A DNA stretch of 8,396 bases from Hyphomicrobiales bacterium (lineage in GTDB: Bacteria > Pseudomonadota > Alphaproteobacteria > Rhizobiales > Xanthobacteraceae). The stretch is taken from contig PLTE01000082.1 in the NCBI GenBank assembly GCA_003164375.1, positions 206 through 8,601 on the forward strand, in the 5' to 3' direction. Position 1 is the first letter of the stretch; each line of letters begins with the position of its first letter. Under the pieces are notes generated by a model, which saw only the letters and a program-made list of their open reading frames with translations, had not been told where the DNA came from and made no database searches. Both the position numbers and the translations under genes were made by a program. Below are positions 1 to 6,517 of the stretch, piece after piece.

Positions 1-131
1 GCGGCGAATTCGGCTTCGGCGCGGAGATCGGCATCGCCACCGGCAGGCTGCATGCGCGCGGGCCGGTCGGCGTCGAACAACTTACAAGTTTCAATTACCG
101 CATCCGCGGCAGCGGACAGACGCGGCCATGA
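1..131 (+). CDS. proA: Gamma-glutamyl phosphate reductase, C-terminal end (partial)
   Basis: Only the last 42 codons are present, read from base 3 to a TGA at 129-131; the 5' part lies outside the window. The translated tail contains GEFGFGAEIGIATGRLHARGP followed closely by GVEQLTSFNYRIRG, which is the conserved C-terminus of ProA. This enzyme reduces gamma-glutamyl phosphate to glutamate semialdehyde with NADPH, the second step of proline synthesis, in the cytoplasm. Finding proA directly before nadD fits the usual proB-proA-nadD order of Hyphomicrobiales. A palindromic repeat begins almost at the stop codon. The identity is secure from the motif; nothing can be said about the missing catalytic part. 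Confidence 0.93.
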   Translation, partial: GEFGFGAEIGIATGRLHARGPVGVEQLTSFNYRIRGSGQTRP

Positions 132-200
132 TCCCCCACCCTATCCCTCACCGTTTAAACGGGAGGATAGCGGGGGCAGCGGCGATGCGTGGGGAGGGGG
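131..200. repeat. Palindromic intergenic repeat between proA and nadD
   Basis: An exact 12-bp palindrome, CCGTTTAAACGG (151-162), is flanked by near-matching arms CTATCCCTC (141-149) and GAGGATAG (163-170), so the strand can fold into a hairpin with one or two bulges. C-runs (133-137) and G-runs (171-175, 191-200) bracket it. No T-run follows, so it is not a standard intrinsic terminator. It resembles the short C-rich/G-rich palindromes scattered between genes in Bradyrhizobium-like genomes, which is from memory and not checked. It could slow RNA decay or help end proA transcription. Confidence 0.55.
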
Positions 201-216
201 TTTCTTTCTGAAGGCC

Positions 217-879
217 ATGAAGTTCGAGTCTCTTCCTGCGCGCTCGGCCGCCGCAACTCCTCGTGGCCGAGGCCGTATCATCTTGCCTCCGCATGCCCGC
301 GGCATGCGCATCGGCCTGTTCGGCGGCACCTTCGATCCGCCGCACGCGGCCCATCGCGCGGCCTGTCTATTGGCCATGCACCGGCTGGGCCTCGACCGGG
401 TATGGTGGCTGGTCACACCCGGCAATCCGCTGAAGGACACGATGGGGCTCGCCCCGCTCGCCGTGCGGCTCGCCGCCGCGCGAGCGCTGGCGCGGCATCC
501 GCGCATCGATGTCAGCGACTTCGAAGCCGATCTCGGCACCAGCTACACTTTTGCGACGGTCAGCTACCTGGTACGCCGTTGCCCCGGGGTGCATTTCGTC
601 TGGATCATGGGCGCCGACAATCTGCGCCACTTCCATCGCTGGCAGCGCTGGCGCGACATCGCTGAGCTGGTACCGATCGCGGTAATCGATCGGCTCGGCC
701 CCAGCCTCTATTCGACGGCGGGCGTCACAGGCCAGGCGCTTGGCTTTGCGCGGTTGCCGGAAGCGGCGGCACTCACGCTGCCAGAACGTAAGCCGCCGGC
801 CTGGATCTTCCTCCACGGCCTCAAATCGCCGCTGTCATCGACGGCGCTGCGCGCGTCCCGCACGTTCCGAAGCCGCTAA
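217..879 (+). CDS. nadD: Nicotinate-nucleotide adenylyltransferase NadD
   Basis: The protein transfers AMP from ATP to nicotinate mononucleotide to make deamido-NAD, a late step of cytoplasmic NAD synthesis. The nucleotidyltransferase signature GGTFDPPHAAH is at residues 36-46, with the phosphate-binding HxxH pair at H43/H46. LVTPGNPLKD follows, and the second family motif appears near the C-terminus as LSSTALR. The start at 217 gives 220 residues and keeps the LPPHARGMRIG lead-in that matches the LPP...G-RIG stretch I recall before the motif in rhizobial NadD. A start at 304 (191 residues) is the alternative and would begin at the core fold. The frame stays open up to base 52, but that part is proA tail and repeat. 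Only a weak purine-rich site (GAAGG at 210-214) precedes 217. Function is very likely; the start is uncertain. Confidence 0.93.
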   Translation: MKFESLPARSAAATPRGRGRIILPPHARGMRIGLFGGTFDPPHAAHRAACLLAMHRLGLDRVWWLVTPGNPLKDTMGLAPLAVRLAAARALARHPRIDVSDFEADLGTSYTFATVSYLVRRCPGVHFVWIMGADNLRHFHRWQRWRDIAELVPIAVIDRLGPSLYSTAGVTGQALGFARLPEAAALTLPERKPPAWIFLHGLKSPLSSTALRASRTFRSR

Positions 880-904
880 ATGACGATTGTTTGAAGCAAA
901 ACAG

Positions 905-933
905 TTGAAACCATCAACACGAAGTGACTATCT
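905..933 (+). promoter_or_regulatory. Putative housekeeping promoter for rsfS-rlmH
   Basis: In the 171-base gap between nadD and rsfS, TTGAAA (905-910) and CTATCT (928-933) are separated by 17 bases. This is close to the alphaproteobacterial housekeeping pattern of a TTGAC-like -35 and a CTATAT-like -10 box. It would start RNA near base 940 and give a leader of about 110 bases before rsfS. The local sequence is also much more AT-rich than the genes around it. It is a pattern match only, and rsfS may also be reached by read-through from nadD. Confidence 0.4.
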
Positions 934-1050
934 TAGGGTGTGCCTCGGAATCGATGACGGGGCCGAGCGATAAGGAAGTATTGGAGTGAACCACGAGTGA
1001 AAGGATAAATAACCCTGTCCACAGTTGTAATCTCCCGGGCCGAAAGTCGC

Positions 1051-1419
1051 GTGCCCGAAACGGTCTCCAGAATGCGTCTTGACGCCGAGGAGATCCTCCG
1101 CATGGTCCTCACCCGCCTCGACGATATGAAGGCGGAGGACATCCTCACCATCGATCTTCGGGATAAATCTTCTATCGGCGACTATATGGTCGTGTCCTCC
1201 GGCCGGTCGCAGCGCCATGTCGGTTCGCTGGCCGACAGGGTCGTCGAGGATTTGCACAAAGCCGGCGTTCGCGCCCATGTCGAAGGCACCCCGCGTTGCG
1301 ATTGGGTGCTGATCGATGCGGGCGACGTGATCGTGCACGTCTTCCGTCCCGAAGTGCGAGATTTCTACAATCTCGAAAAGATGTGGACGGCGGGCGGAAC
1401 GGCGCGGCGCGCGAGCTAA
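1051..1419 (+). CDS. rsfS: Ribosome silencing factor RsfS
   Basis: RsfS (Iojap/DUF143 family) binds ribosomal protein uL14 on the 50S subunit and blocks joining to 30S, lowering translation under starvation or slow growth. The 122-residue protein covers the whole domain: LDDMKAEDILTIDL (23-36), SIGDYMVVSSGRSQRHVGSLAD (41-62), and the conserved end DWVLIDAGDVIVHVF (84-98) with YNLEKMW (106-112). The frame offers a GTG at 1051 or an ATG at 1072 as start. GTG is chosen because family members usually have a few residues before the first helix; neither start has a good Shine-Dalgarno site. It lies downstream of nadD and upstream of rlmH, the usual companion pair in many bacteria, which links cofactor synthesis with ribosome maturation genes. 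Confidence 0.93.
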   Translation: MPETVSRMRLDAEEILRMVLTRLDDMKAEDILTIDLRDKSSIGDYMVVSSGRSQRHVGSLADRVVEDLHKAGVRAHVEGTPRCDWVLIDAGDVIVHVFRPEVRDFYNLEKMWTAGGTARRAS

Positions 1420-1539
1420 AACGCTCGCGCAAGCGTTGGCGTGATCATCGCGGGCGATTTCGCCCCGGCGGCTGCAGTCGCGCGCGGCCGCTTTGTTGAA
1501 GTCCGACTGTTGATGTCGGCTTTTACGGCTTGGCTGCCC

Positions 1540-2022
1540 ATGCGTGTCGTCATCGCCGCCGTCGGCCGCCTGAAACAAGGCCCCGAACGCGAAATCGCCG
1601 CCGCCTATCGCAAGCGCGCGCAGACTATCGGCCGCGGCCTGGGCTTTCGTGACATCGAGCTGATCGAAATTCGCGAAAGTCGGGCGCAGGACGCCGAACG
1701 ACGCCGCACCGAGGAATCGATCGCGATCGCCAATGTCATTCCCGAACGGGCGATCCTTGCCATTCTCGACGAGCGCGGCGACAACGTCGATAGCGCGGCT
1801 CTCGCCGGGCTGTTACGCGCGTGGCGCGCGGAGGATCGCCCGGCCGCCTGCTTCGTCATCGGCGGCGCCGATGGCCTCGCGCCAAGCTTGCGTGAGCGCG
1901 CCAAGCTTAAACTCGCCTTCGGCGCCGTCACTTGGCCGCATCAGCTCGTGCGCATCATGCTGCTGGAACAGATTTATCGCGCCGGCACGATCCTGGCCGG
2001 GCACCCCTATCATCGCGGCTAG
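1540..2022 (+). CDS. rlmH: 23S rRNA (pseudouridine-1915-N3)-methyltransferase RlmH
   Basis: RlmH is a small SPOUT-class methyltransferase that uses S-adenosylmethionine to methylate pseudouridine 1915 in helix 69 of 23S rRNA on assembled 70S ribosomes. The 160-residue protein matches the family length of about 155-160. It begins MRVVIAAVGRLKQGPE, carries the glycine-rich knot loop FVIGGADGLAP (105-115), and ends TWPHQLVRIMLLEQIYRAG followed by GHPYHRG, the conserved C-terminal tail that helps form the active site of the dimer. The start at 1540 fits family N-termini. The frame is open back to a GTG at 1441, but those residues are not family-like; an ATG at 1513 is a minor alternative. A gap of 120 bases separates it from rsfS. 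Confidence 0.95.
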   Translation: MRVVIAAVGRLKQGPEREIAAAYRKRAQTIGRGLGFRDIELIEIRESRAQDAERRRTEESIAIANVIPERAILAILDERGDNVDSAALAGLLRAWRAEDRPAACFVIGGADGLAPSLRERAKLKLAFGAVTWPHQLVRIMLLEQIYRAGTILAGHPYHRG

Positions 2023-2032
2023 ACGTTTGATG

Positions 2033-2081
2033 AAGCATGATCTTTTCGGAAAATCGACGTCCACTTTTCCGGATCATACTC
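2033..2081. repeat. Dispersed 49-bp GATC-rich repeat, copy A
   Basis: This copy begins AAGCATGATCTTTTC and ends GGATCATACTC, so its ends are an imperfect inverted repeat (GCATGATC / GGATCATAC). Aligned without gaps to the reverse complement of the copy at 6518-6566, 41 of 49 bases agree by my count. It starts 11 bases after the rlmH stop. It is one arm of a larger inverted structure with copy B. Confidence 0.8.
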
Positions 2082-2092
2082 GACGCGCAGAA

Positions 2093-2140
2093 TCTCGATC
2101 GCGAAAGTCTGTCGGCCGGTTTTCCGCCAAGATCGTGCTT
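2093..2140. repeat. Dispersed repeat, copy B, degenerate and inverted to copy A
   Basis: This stretch reads in the same direction as the copy at 6518-6566 and keeps its right half best: CCGGTTTTC then AAGATC and GTGCTT line up with CCGGTTTTC, AAGATC and ATGCTC. Its left half (GATCGCGAAAGT) is more diverged and about one base longer. Because it is inverted relative to copy A, the outer arms 2031-2053 and 2120-2142 are complementary at 20 of 23 positions. That allows a long hairpin of about 112 bases in the rlmH-envC gap. Confidence 0.65.
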
Positions 2141-2164
2141 CATAAATGTCGCCGGCAGCGTCAT

Positions 2165-2190
2165 CTTCGCATCACCGAATTGTGACGAAG
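2165..2190 (+). promoter_or_regulatory. Possible hairpin just upstream of the envC start
   Basis: CTTCG then TCAC (2165-2175, with a two-base bulge CA) can pair with GTGACGAAG (2182-2190) around the loop CGAATT. The stem ends nine bases before the GTG at 2200. It includes the purine stretch CGAAG and lies next to GAAG (2192-2195), the only Shine-Dalgarno-like sequence there. It could affect initiation of envC, but no T-run follows and no conservation evidence is available. Confidence 0.25.
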
Positions 2191-2199
2191 TGAAGCGTA

Positions 2200-3735
2200 G
2201 TGCGTCTTAATCCGGTCGAATTGGGCCGTTTACACCTTGCCTTCATGAGGCTTGCGTCTACCTTGAACCTGATGATTCTCCGACGGTCGAGCCGAACCGA
2301 TCCGCGCCAGGTGCTCGGTGGGAATGTGCTCGGTTCGAATGTGCTCGGTTCGAATGTGCTCGGTTCCACCGTGCTTGGTTCGGCTTTGATATTCGTGCTG
2401 CCGTTTGGCGCCGATTTCGGAGCAAATTCTGCCGCTTTCGCGCAATCCCCGCCTGCTCAGTCCCCGGCCGTCCAAACTCCGGCGCCAGCGACGGGATCTG
2501 CACCCCCAGCGATTAGCCCAGACGCACTCAAAGCACGCGACCAGGAACTCGAGGCCGCGCGCGCGCGGCAACGCAATTCGGTGGAAACCCAAGCCAAGCT
2601 GCGCAGCGAGATCGGGGCGCTGAGCGCGGATCGCCGCAAATTCAATCTGCAACTCATCAACACCGCTACGCAGATCCGCGACATCGAAGCCAATATCGAC
2701 GCCACCCAAGCGCGCCTTGAACCGCTCGACCTTCAGGAACGGCTTTTTCAGAAATCGCTCGACGACCGCCGCGCCGTGATTGTCGAGATCCTCGCCGCTT
2801 TGCAACGCATAGGCAGGGAGCCGCCGCCAGCGCTCATCGTGCGGCCGGAAGATGCACTGCAGGCGGTCCGCACCGCGATTGCGCTCGGCGCCGTGCTCCC
2901 GGAAATGCGGACACAAGCCGACGCCTTGGCTGGCGATCTTGCCGATTTGTTGCGGGTGCGCAAAGAGATCGTCGAACAGCGCGACCGGCTGGCGCAAAAT
3001 CTCGACCTCCTCGCGCGCGATCAGCTGCGCATGAGCATGTTGATCGACGAGCGGCAGACCAAGCAAGCCGCAGCGGAGCAGGCGCTCGATGCCGAGCGGC
3101 AGCAGGCCGCCGAGCTGGCGCGCCAAGTCGATAACATCAAGGACTTCATCGCCAAGCTCGAAGCCTCACTCGATCCCGCCACCCGCGCGGCGCGCAGCGG
3201 CGCCCGCGCAATCGCCGACGACGCAACCCAGCCGGAACTCGCAGCGCTGGGCGACCCCGGGCGGCTCGCGCCCGCCGTTGCCTTCGCCGAAACGCGCGGC
3301 CACCTGCGCTTACCGGTGAATGGCGAGCGACTCCGCGAATTCGGCGGCGCCGATGGCGCCGGCGGAACCCAAAAGGGCCTTTCGATCGCGGCTCGGGCCG
3401 GAGCCGAGATTACCGCACCATGCGACGGTTGGGTTGTTTACGCCGGCGCGTTTCGCAGCTATGGGCAACTCTTGATCCTGAATGCCGGCGGCGGGTATCA
3501 TGTGCTATTAGCGGGGATGGAGCGGATATCCGTCGATCTCGGCCAGTTCGTGCTAACCGGTGAACCGGTGGCGGTGATGGGTGACGGCGCGCAGGCGTCC
3601 GCGACCGTCACAACCGTGCCTAAGCAAGCCGGGCTTAAGCAGCCTGTACTCTATGTGGAGTTCCGCAAGGACGGCACTCCCATCGACCCCAGCCCTTGGT
3701 GGGCGATTAACGAAGGCGAAAAGGTTCGCGGATGA
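2200..3735 (+). CDS. envC: EnvC-type murein hydrolase activator (degenerate LytM/M23 domain)
   Basis: The 511-residue protein has an N-terminal export region, a Pro/Ala-rich linker, long coiled coils (about 107-205 and 233-325) and a LytM/M23 domain (about 367-501). EnvC homologues act in the periplasm by relieving autoinhibition of AmiA/B-type amidases at the septum. The LytM domain lacks the zinc ligands of active M23 peptidases: the usual HxG(I/L)D site reads QKGLSIA (391-397) and the final HxH region reads LYVEFRKDG (484-492), as in non-catalytic EnvC. LQRIGREPPPALIVRPEDAL (201-220) is the typical linker between the two coils. A likely signal cleavage is AFA/Q (81/82). The start is unsure: GTG 2200 has GAAG upstream, but ATG 2272 (487 residues) gives a more normal, Arg-rich signal n-region; ATG 2245 is also possible. 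The stop overlaps ctpA. Confidence 0.9.
   Translation: MRLNPVELGRLHLAFMRLASTLNLMILRRSSRTDPRQVLGGNVLGSNVLGSNVLGSTVLGSALIFVLPFGADFGANSAAFAQSPPAQSPAVQTPAPATGSAPPAISPDALKARDQELEAARARQRNSVETQAKLRSEIGALSADRRKFNLQLINTATQIRDIEANIDATQARLEPLDLQERLFQKSLDDRRAVIVEILAALQRIGREPPPALIVRPEDALQAVRTAIALGAVLPEMRTQADALAGDLADLLRVRKEIVEQRDRLAQNLDLLARDQLRMSMLIDERQTKQAAAEQALDAERQQAAELARQVDNIKDFIAKLEASLDPATRAARSGARAIADDATQPELAALGDPGRLAPAVAFAETRGHLRLPVNGERLREFGGADGAGGTQKGLSIAARAGAEITAPCDGWVVYAGAFRSYGQLLILNAGGGYHVLLAGMERISVDLGQFVLTGEPVAVMGDGAQASATVTTVPKQAGLKQPVLYVEFRKDGTPIDPSPWWAINEGEKVRG
2311..2385 (+). repeat. Five-unit 15-bp in-frame tandem repeat in the envC signal region
   Basis: Five consecutive 15-base units start at 2311, 2326, 2341, 2356 and 2371. 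Units two and three are identical (GTGCTCGGTTCGAAT), the first differs at two bases, and the last two drift at their 3' ends. They encode VLGGN, VLGSN, VLGSN, VLGST and VLGSA, running straight into the hydrophobic stretch ALIFVLPFGA of the export signal. Identical neighbouring units imply recent slipped-strand duplication. Each gain or loss keeps the frame and changes the signal by five residues. Confidence 0.93.
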
Positions 3736-5066
3736 TGCGCAAAACTTCCCTCATTTTCCTCGGTGCAGTGGCCGGCGCCGCGGTCACTCTGATGGTGACC
3801 CAGCCACACACGATGTTGATCGGCTCGGCGGCGCGAGCGGCCGCCTCGGATACTTACCGGGAGCTCAATCTGTTCGGCGACGTGTTCGAGCGGGTGCGTG
3901 CCGATTACGTCGAGAAACCCGACGACTCCAAGCTCGTCGAATCGGCGATCAACGGCATGCTGGCCGGGCTCGACCCGCACTCGAGCTACATGGACCCGAA
4001 CAGCTTCCGCGACATGCAGGTGCAGACCCGCGGCGAGTTCGGCGGTCTCGGCATCGAGGTCACCATGGAGGACGGCCTGGTAAAGGTCGTAGCCCCGATC
4101 GACGATACGCCGGCGGCCAAGGCCGGCGTCATGGCCAACGACATCATCACCAAGCTTGACGACGAGCAGGTCCAGGGTCTGACCCTGAACCAGGCGGTCG
4201 ACAAGATGCGCGGCCCGGTGAACACCAAGATCAAGCTCACCATCATGCGCAAAGGCTCGGACAAGCCGGTCGAAGTCTCGATCATGCGCGATGTCATCCG
4301 CGTCAAATCGGTGCGCTCGCATGTCGAAGGCGAGGACGTTGGCTACATCCGCATCACGCAGTTCAACGAACAGACGACCGACGGCTTGAAGCAGGCGATC
4401 AACGACCTCAACAACCAGCTCGGCGCCGACAAGATCAAGGGCTACGTGATCGATCTGCGCAACAACCCGGGCGGCCTGCTCGACCAGGCGATCTCGGTGT
4501 CCGATACCTTCCTCGACAAGGGCGAGATCGTATCGACCCGCGGCCGCAATCCGGAAGAGACGCAGCGCTTCAATGCTCGTCCGGGCGATCAGACCAAGAG
4601 CAAGCCGGTGATCGTGCTGATCAACGGCGGCTCGGCATCGGCCTCCGAAATCGTCGCCGGCGCGTTACAGGATCACAAGCGCGCGACGCTGGTCGGCACC
4701 CGCTCGTTCGGCAAGGGCTCGGTGCAGACCATCATCCCGCTCGGCGCCGGCAATGGCGCGTTGCGATTGACAACGGCGCGCTATTTTACGCCGTCGGGCC
4801 GCTCCATCCAGGCCAAGGGCATCACGCCCGATATCGAAGTGCTCCAGGATGTCCCGGATGACCTGAAGGACCGCACCGACTCCAAGGGTGAAGCCTCGCT
4901 GCGGGGTCACCTCAAGGCCGAGGGTTCCGAGGAAACGGGTTCGCAGTCCTACGTGCCGCCGGACGAAAAGGACGATAAAGCGCTCAAGATGGCGCTCGAT
5001 CTGCTCCGCGGGACGGCGAGCAACGCCGCCTTCCCGCCCAATCCGAAGGCAGCGGTTCCGAACTGA
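3732..5066 (+). CDS. ctpA: Carboxyl-terminal processing protease CtpA (S41 family)
   Basis: This 444-residue serine protease cleaves periplasmic proteins near their C-termini. Residues 5-36 form an export signal or membrane anchor. The N-terminal part carries the family hallmark GLDPHSSYMDP (79-89), the PDZ domain spans about 104-175 (GGLGIEVTMEDGLVKVVAPI), and the catalytic domain follows (DLRNNPGGLL, 241-250). The Ser-Lys dyad is visible: S303 in SASASE and K328 in FGKGSVQ, 25 residues apart as in E. coli Prc, with Q332 and D314 at the matching positions. The start ATG at 3732 shares ATGA with the envC stop, which suggests translational coupling; AAGG (3721-3724) is a well-placed ribosome site. 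An ATG at 3735 is equally usable. In alphaproteobacteria this pairing suggests work on envelope or septal substrates. A strong terminator follows the gene. Confidence 0.95.
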   Translation: MMRKTSLIFLGAVAGAAVTLMVTQPHTMLIGSAARAAASDTYRELNLFGDVFERVRADYVEKPDDSKLVESAINGMLAGLDPHSSYMDPNSFRDMQVQTRGEFGGLGIEVTMEDGLVKVVAPIDDTPAAKAGVMANDIITKLDDEQVQGLTLNQAVDKMRGPVNTKIKLTIMRKGSDKPVEVSIMRDVIRVKSVRSHVEGEDVGYIRITQFNEQTTDGLKQAINDLNNQLGADKIKGYVIDLRNNPGGLLDQAISVSDTFLDKGEIVSTRGRNPEETQRFNARPGDQTKSKPVIVLINGGSASASEIVAGALQDHKRATLVGTRSFGKGSVQTIIPLGAGNGALRLTTARYFTPSGRSIQAKGITPDIEVLQDVPDDLKDRTDSKGEASLRGHLKAEGSEETGSQSYVPPDEKDDKALKMALDLLRGTASNAAFPPNPKAAVPN

Positions 5067-5091
5067 GCGGACCACTTGGCAATCCGAGTTC

Positions 5092-5122
5092 GGGGCGGCC
5101 CACGGGCCGCCCCTTTTTTTTT
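5092..5122 (+). terminator. Intrinsic terminator after ctpA
   Basis: GGGGCGGCC (5092-5100) pairs with GGCCGCCCC (5105-5113) around the four-base loop CACG, giving a GC-rich stem of nine pairs, followed at once by nine T residues (5114-5122). This is a textbook factor-independent terminator 26 bases after the ctpA stop, so the envC-ctpA unit probably ends here. The downstream deacetylase-like gene would then need its own promoter, but I found no convincing one in 5123-5237. Confidence 0.93.
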
Positions 5123-5237
5123 GACCCGCAAGCCAACGGTAAGCAAAAGGGGCCGCTTGGTTCGCCGTGATAAACTGCGCGGCGTGATTCGCGCGGCCAA
5201 GCGACAGACCCACGAGATAGACCCAAGAGATAGAGCG

Positions 5238-6509
5238 ATGACGGCCGATGATCTGAGCGCACCACTCGGCCCGCCGCCGAAAAAGCCCCGGCGCGCCATT
5301 AAAATCCCGGTGCCGCAGATCATGGCGGGGGCGCTCGCTTTGTTTTTCGGCGTCTACGCATTATGGGCAGTGGTGGCTGACGATCCGTTCGGCGGCGAAC
5401 CGATGGCCGTCGCACCGGCAAATCTGCACATCGCGGCGAAACCCGCAGACGCTGCGGCCCCGCCGCAGCCGTCAGCCGCCGAGCTTGCTCCACAACCGAG
5501 CGGTCCGGCGTTGCCGCCGGCCGCCCCGATTGCTCCCCAAAATGGCGCTCAAGCGGCTGCGGGCAACACCGCGACGGTGACCATCATCGACGGCAAGACC
5601 GGCGCGCGCCAAGAAGTCGTGGTTCCGGCACCCACGCCGACGACTGGCCCACCAGCTGTTGCAGCGCCACCGCCGGGCAGCGGCGGAGCGCCCGGTGCCG
5701 CGCTTTCGGTCGATCAGAAGTTCGTCGAGATGACGCCGCACGGTCCGATTCCGAGAATTGCCGCCGACGGTACGCGGCCGGCGGATGCCTTTGCGCGGCC
5801 GGTGCGGCCGCTTCCCGGCAAGCCCGACGCGCCCCGCATCGCACTGATCGTCGGTGGCCTCGGGATCAGCGCGGGGACCTCCGCCGATGCGATCGCCAAG
5901 CTGCCGAGCGCGGTGACACTGGCCTTCGAGCCCTATGGCAGCGACGTCGCGGCCCTGGTCGCCCGCGCGCGCAGCGGCGGCCACGAGGTCCTGTTGCAAG
6001 TGCCGATGGAGCCGTTCGAATATCCCGACAACGATCCGGGCCCGCAGACGCTGCTGACTTCGCTCACGCCGCAGCAGAATATCGATCGGCTGTATTGGCT
6101 GATGAGCCGGTTCCAAGGCTATGTCGGACTGTCCAACACCATGGGGGCGCGCTTCACCTCCGCCGAGACGTCGTTCAGCCCGATCCTGCATGAAGCCGCC
6201 AAACGCGGACTGATATTCGTCGACGACGGCTCCAATCCGCGCAGTATCGCCGGCCGCATCGCCGGCGCCAACAATCTGCCGTTCACGCAGGCCGACGTGG
6301 TGCTGGATTCGGTGCCGACGGCCACCGAAATCGACCGTGCGCTCGGCCGCCTGGAAATGGCGGCGCGCGAACGCGGCGTCGCGGTCGGCATCGCGTCGGC
6401 GCTGCCGGCATCGATCGATCATATCGCCAAATGGGCGAAAGCCGCGGAAAGCCGCGGCTTGCTCGTGGTTCCGATCACCGCGGTTGCCGCGAAGGCAAAG
6501 CAGACGTAA
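5238..6509 (+). CDS. Membrane-anchored divergent polysaccharide deacetylase (YibQ/DUF610)
   Basis: The 423-residue protein has a short cytoplasmic, Pro/Lys/Arg-rich start, one membrane segment (about 27-47, IMAGALALFFGVYALWAVV), a long Pro/Ala-rich periplasmic linker (about 55-155) and a divergent polysaccharide deacetylase domain (about 198-418). Domain landmarks are PRIALIVGGLGIS (199-211), LAFEPYG (228-234), GHEVLLQVPMEP (248-259), GYVGLSNTMGARFT (294-307) and GLIFVDDGSN (324-333). The usual IDD metal motif of NodB-like folds is VGG (205-207), and a His commonly seen in the LHLPMEP motif is Gln254, so deacetylase activity is doubtful. The start at 5238 places the membrane segment normally; the frame is open further upstream, to base 5076, but that part overlaps the terminator. 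Homologues lie next to envC in many proteobacteria, including E. coli. The exact role is unknown. Confidence 0.88.
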   Translation: MTADDLSAPLGPPPKKPRRAIKIPVPQIMAGALALFFGVYALWAVVADDPFGGEPMAVAPANLHIAAKPADAAAPPQPSAAELAPQPSGPALPPAAPIAPQNGAQAAAGNTATVTIIDGKTGARQEVVVPAPTPTTGPPAVAAPPPGSGGAPGAALSVDQKFVEMTPHGPIPRIAADGTRPADAFARPVRPLPGKPDAPRIALIVGGLGISAGTSADAIAKLPSAVTLAFEPYGSDVAALVARARSGGHEVLLQVPMEPFEYPDNDPGPQTLLTSLTPQQNIDRLYWLMSRFQGYVGLSNTMGARFTSAETSFSPILHEAAKRGLIFVDDGSNPRSIAGRIAGANNLPFTQADVVLDSVPTATEIDRALGRLEMAARERGVAVGIASALPASIDHIAKWAKAAESRGLLVVPITAVAAKAKQT

Positions 6510-6517
6510 CTACACCA

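Noticed and set aside
954..989. An 11-codon frame (MTGPSDKEVLE) in the rsfS leader as a possible leader peptide
   Set aside because: There is no ribosome site before it, no run of a regulatory amino acid, and no attenuator-like hairpin with T residues after it.
928..1578. A 216-codon open frame on the minus strand covering rsfS
   Set aside because: It lies opposite the clearly conserved RsfS reading frame and matches nothing I know.
2230..3126. A 298-codon open frame on the minus strand inside envC
   Set aside because: It is antisense to a well-supported coiled-coil gene, has no recognisable domain and is the kind of long frame that GC-rich codon bias produces.
3651..4322. A 223-codon open frame on the minus strand across the envC-ctpA junction
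   Set aside because: It overlaps the anchor and PDZ region of a clear S41 protease; the product is a His/Asp/Arg-rich shadow.
5121..5149. TTGACC right after the ctpA terminator as a -35 box for the deacetylase-like gene
   Set aside because: No acceptable -10 box lies 16 to 18 bases downstream, and the first bases of the match belong to the terminator T-run.
5472..6422. A 316-codon open frame on the minus strand inside the deacetylase-like gene
   Set aside because: It is antisense to a recognised domain, its product is dominated by Arg, Gly and Asp and looks like no protein family.
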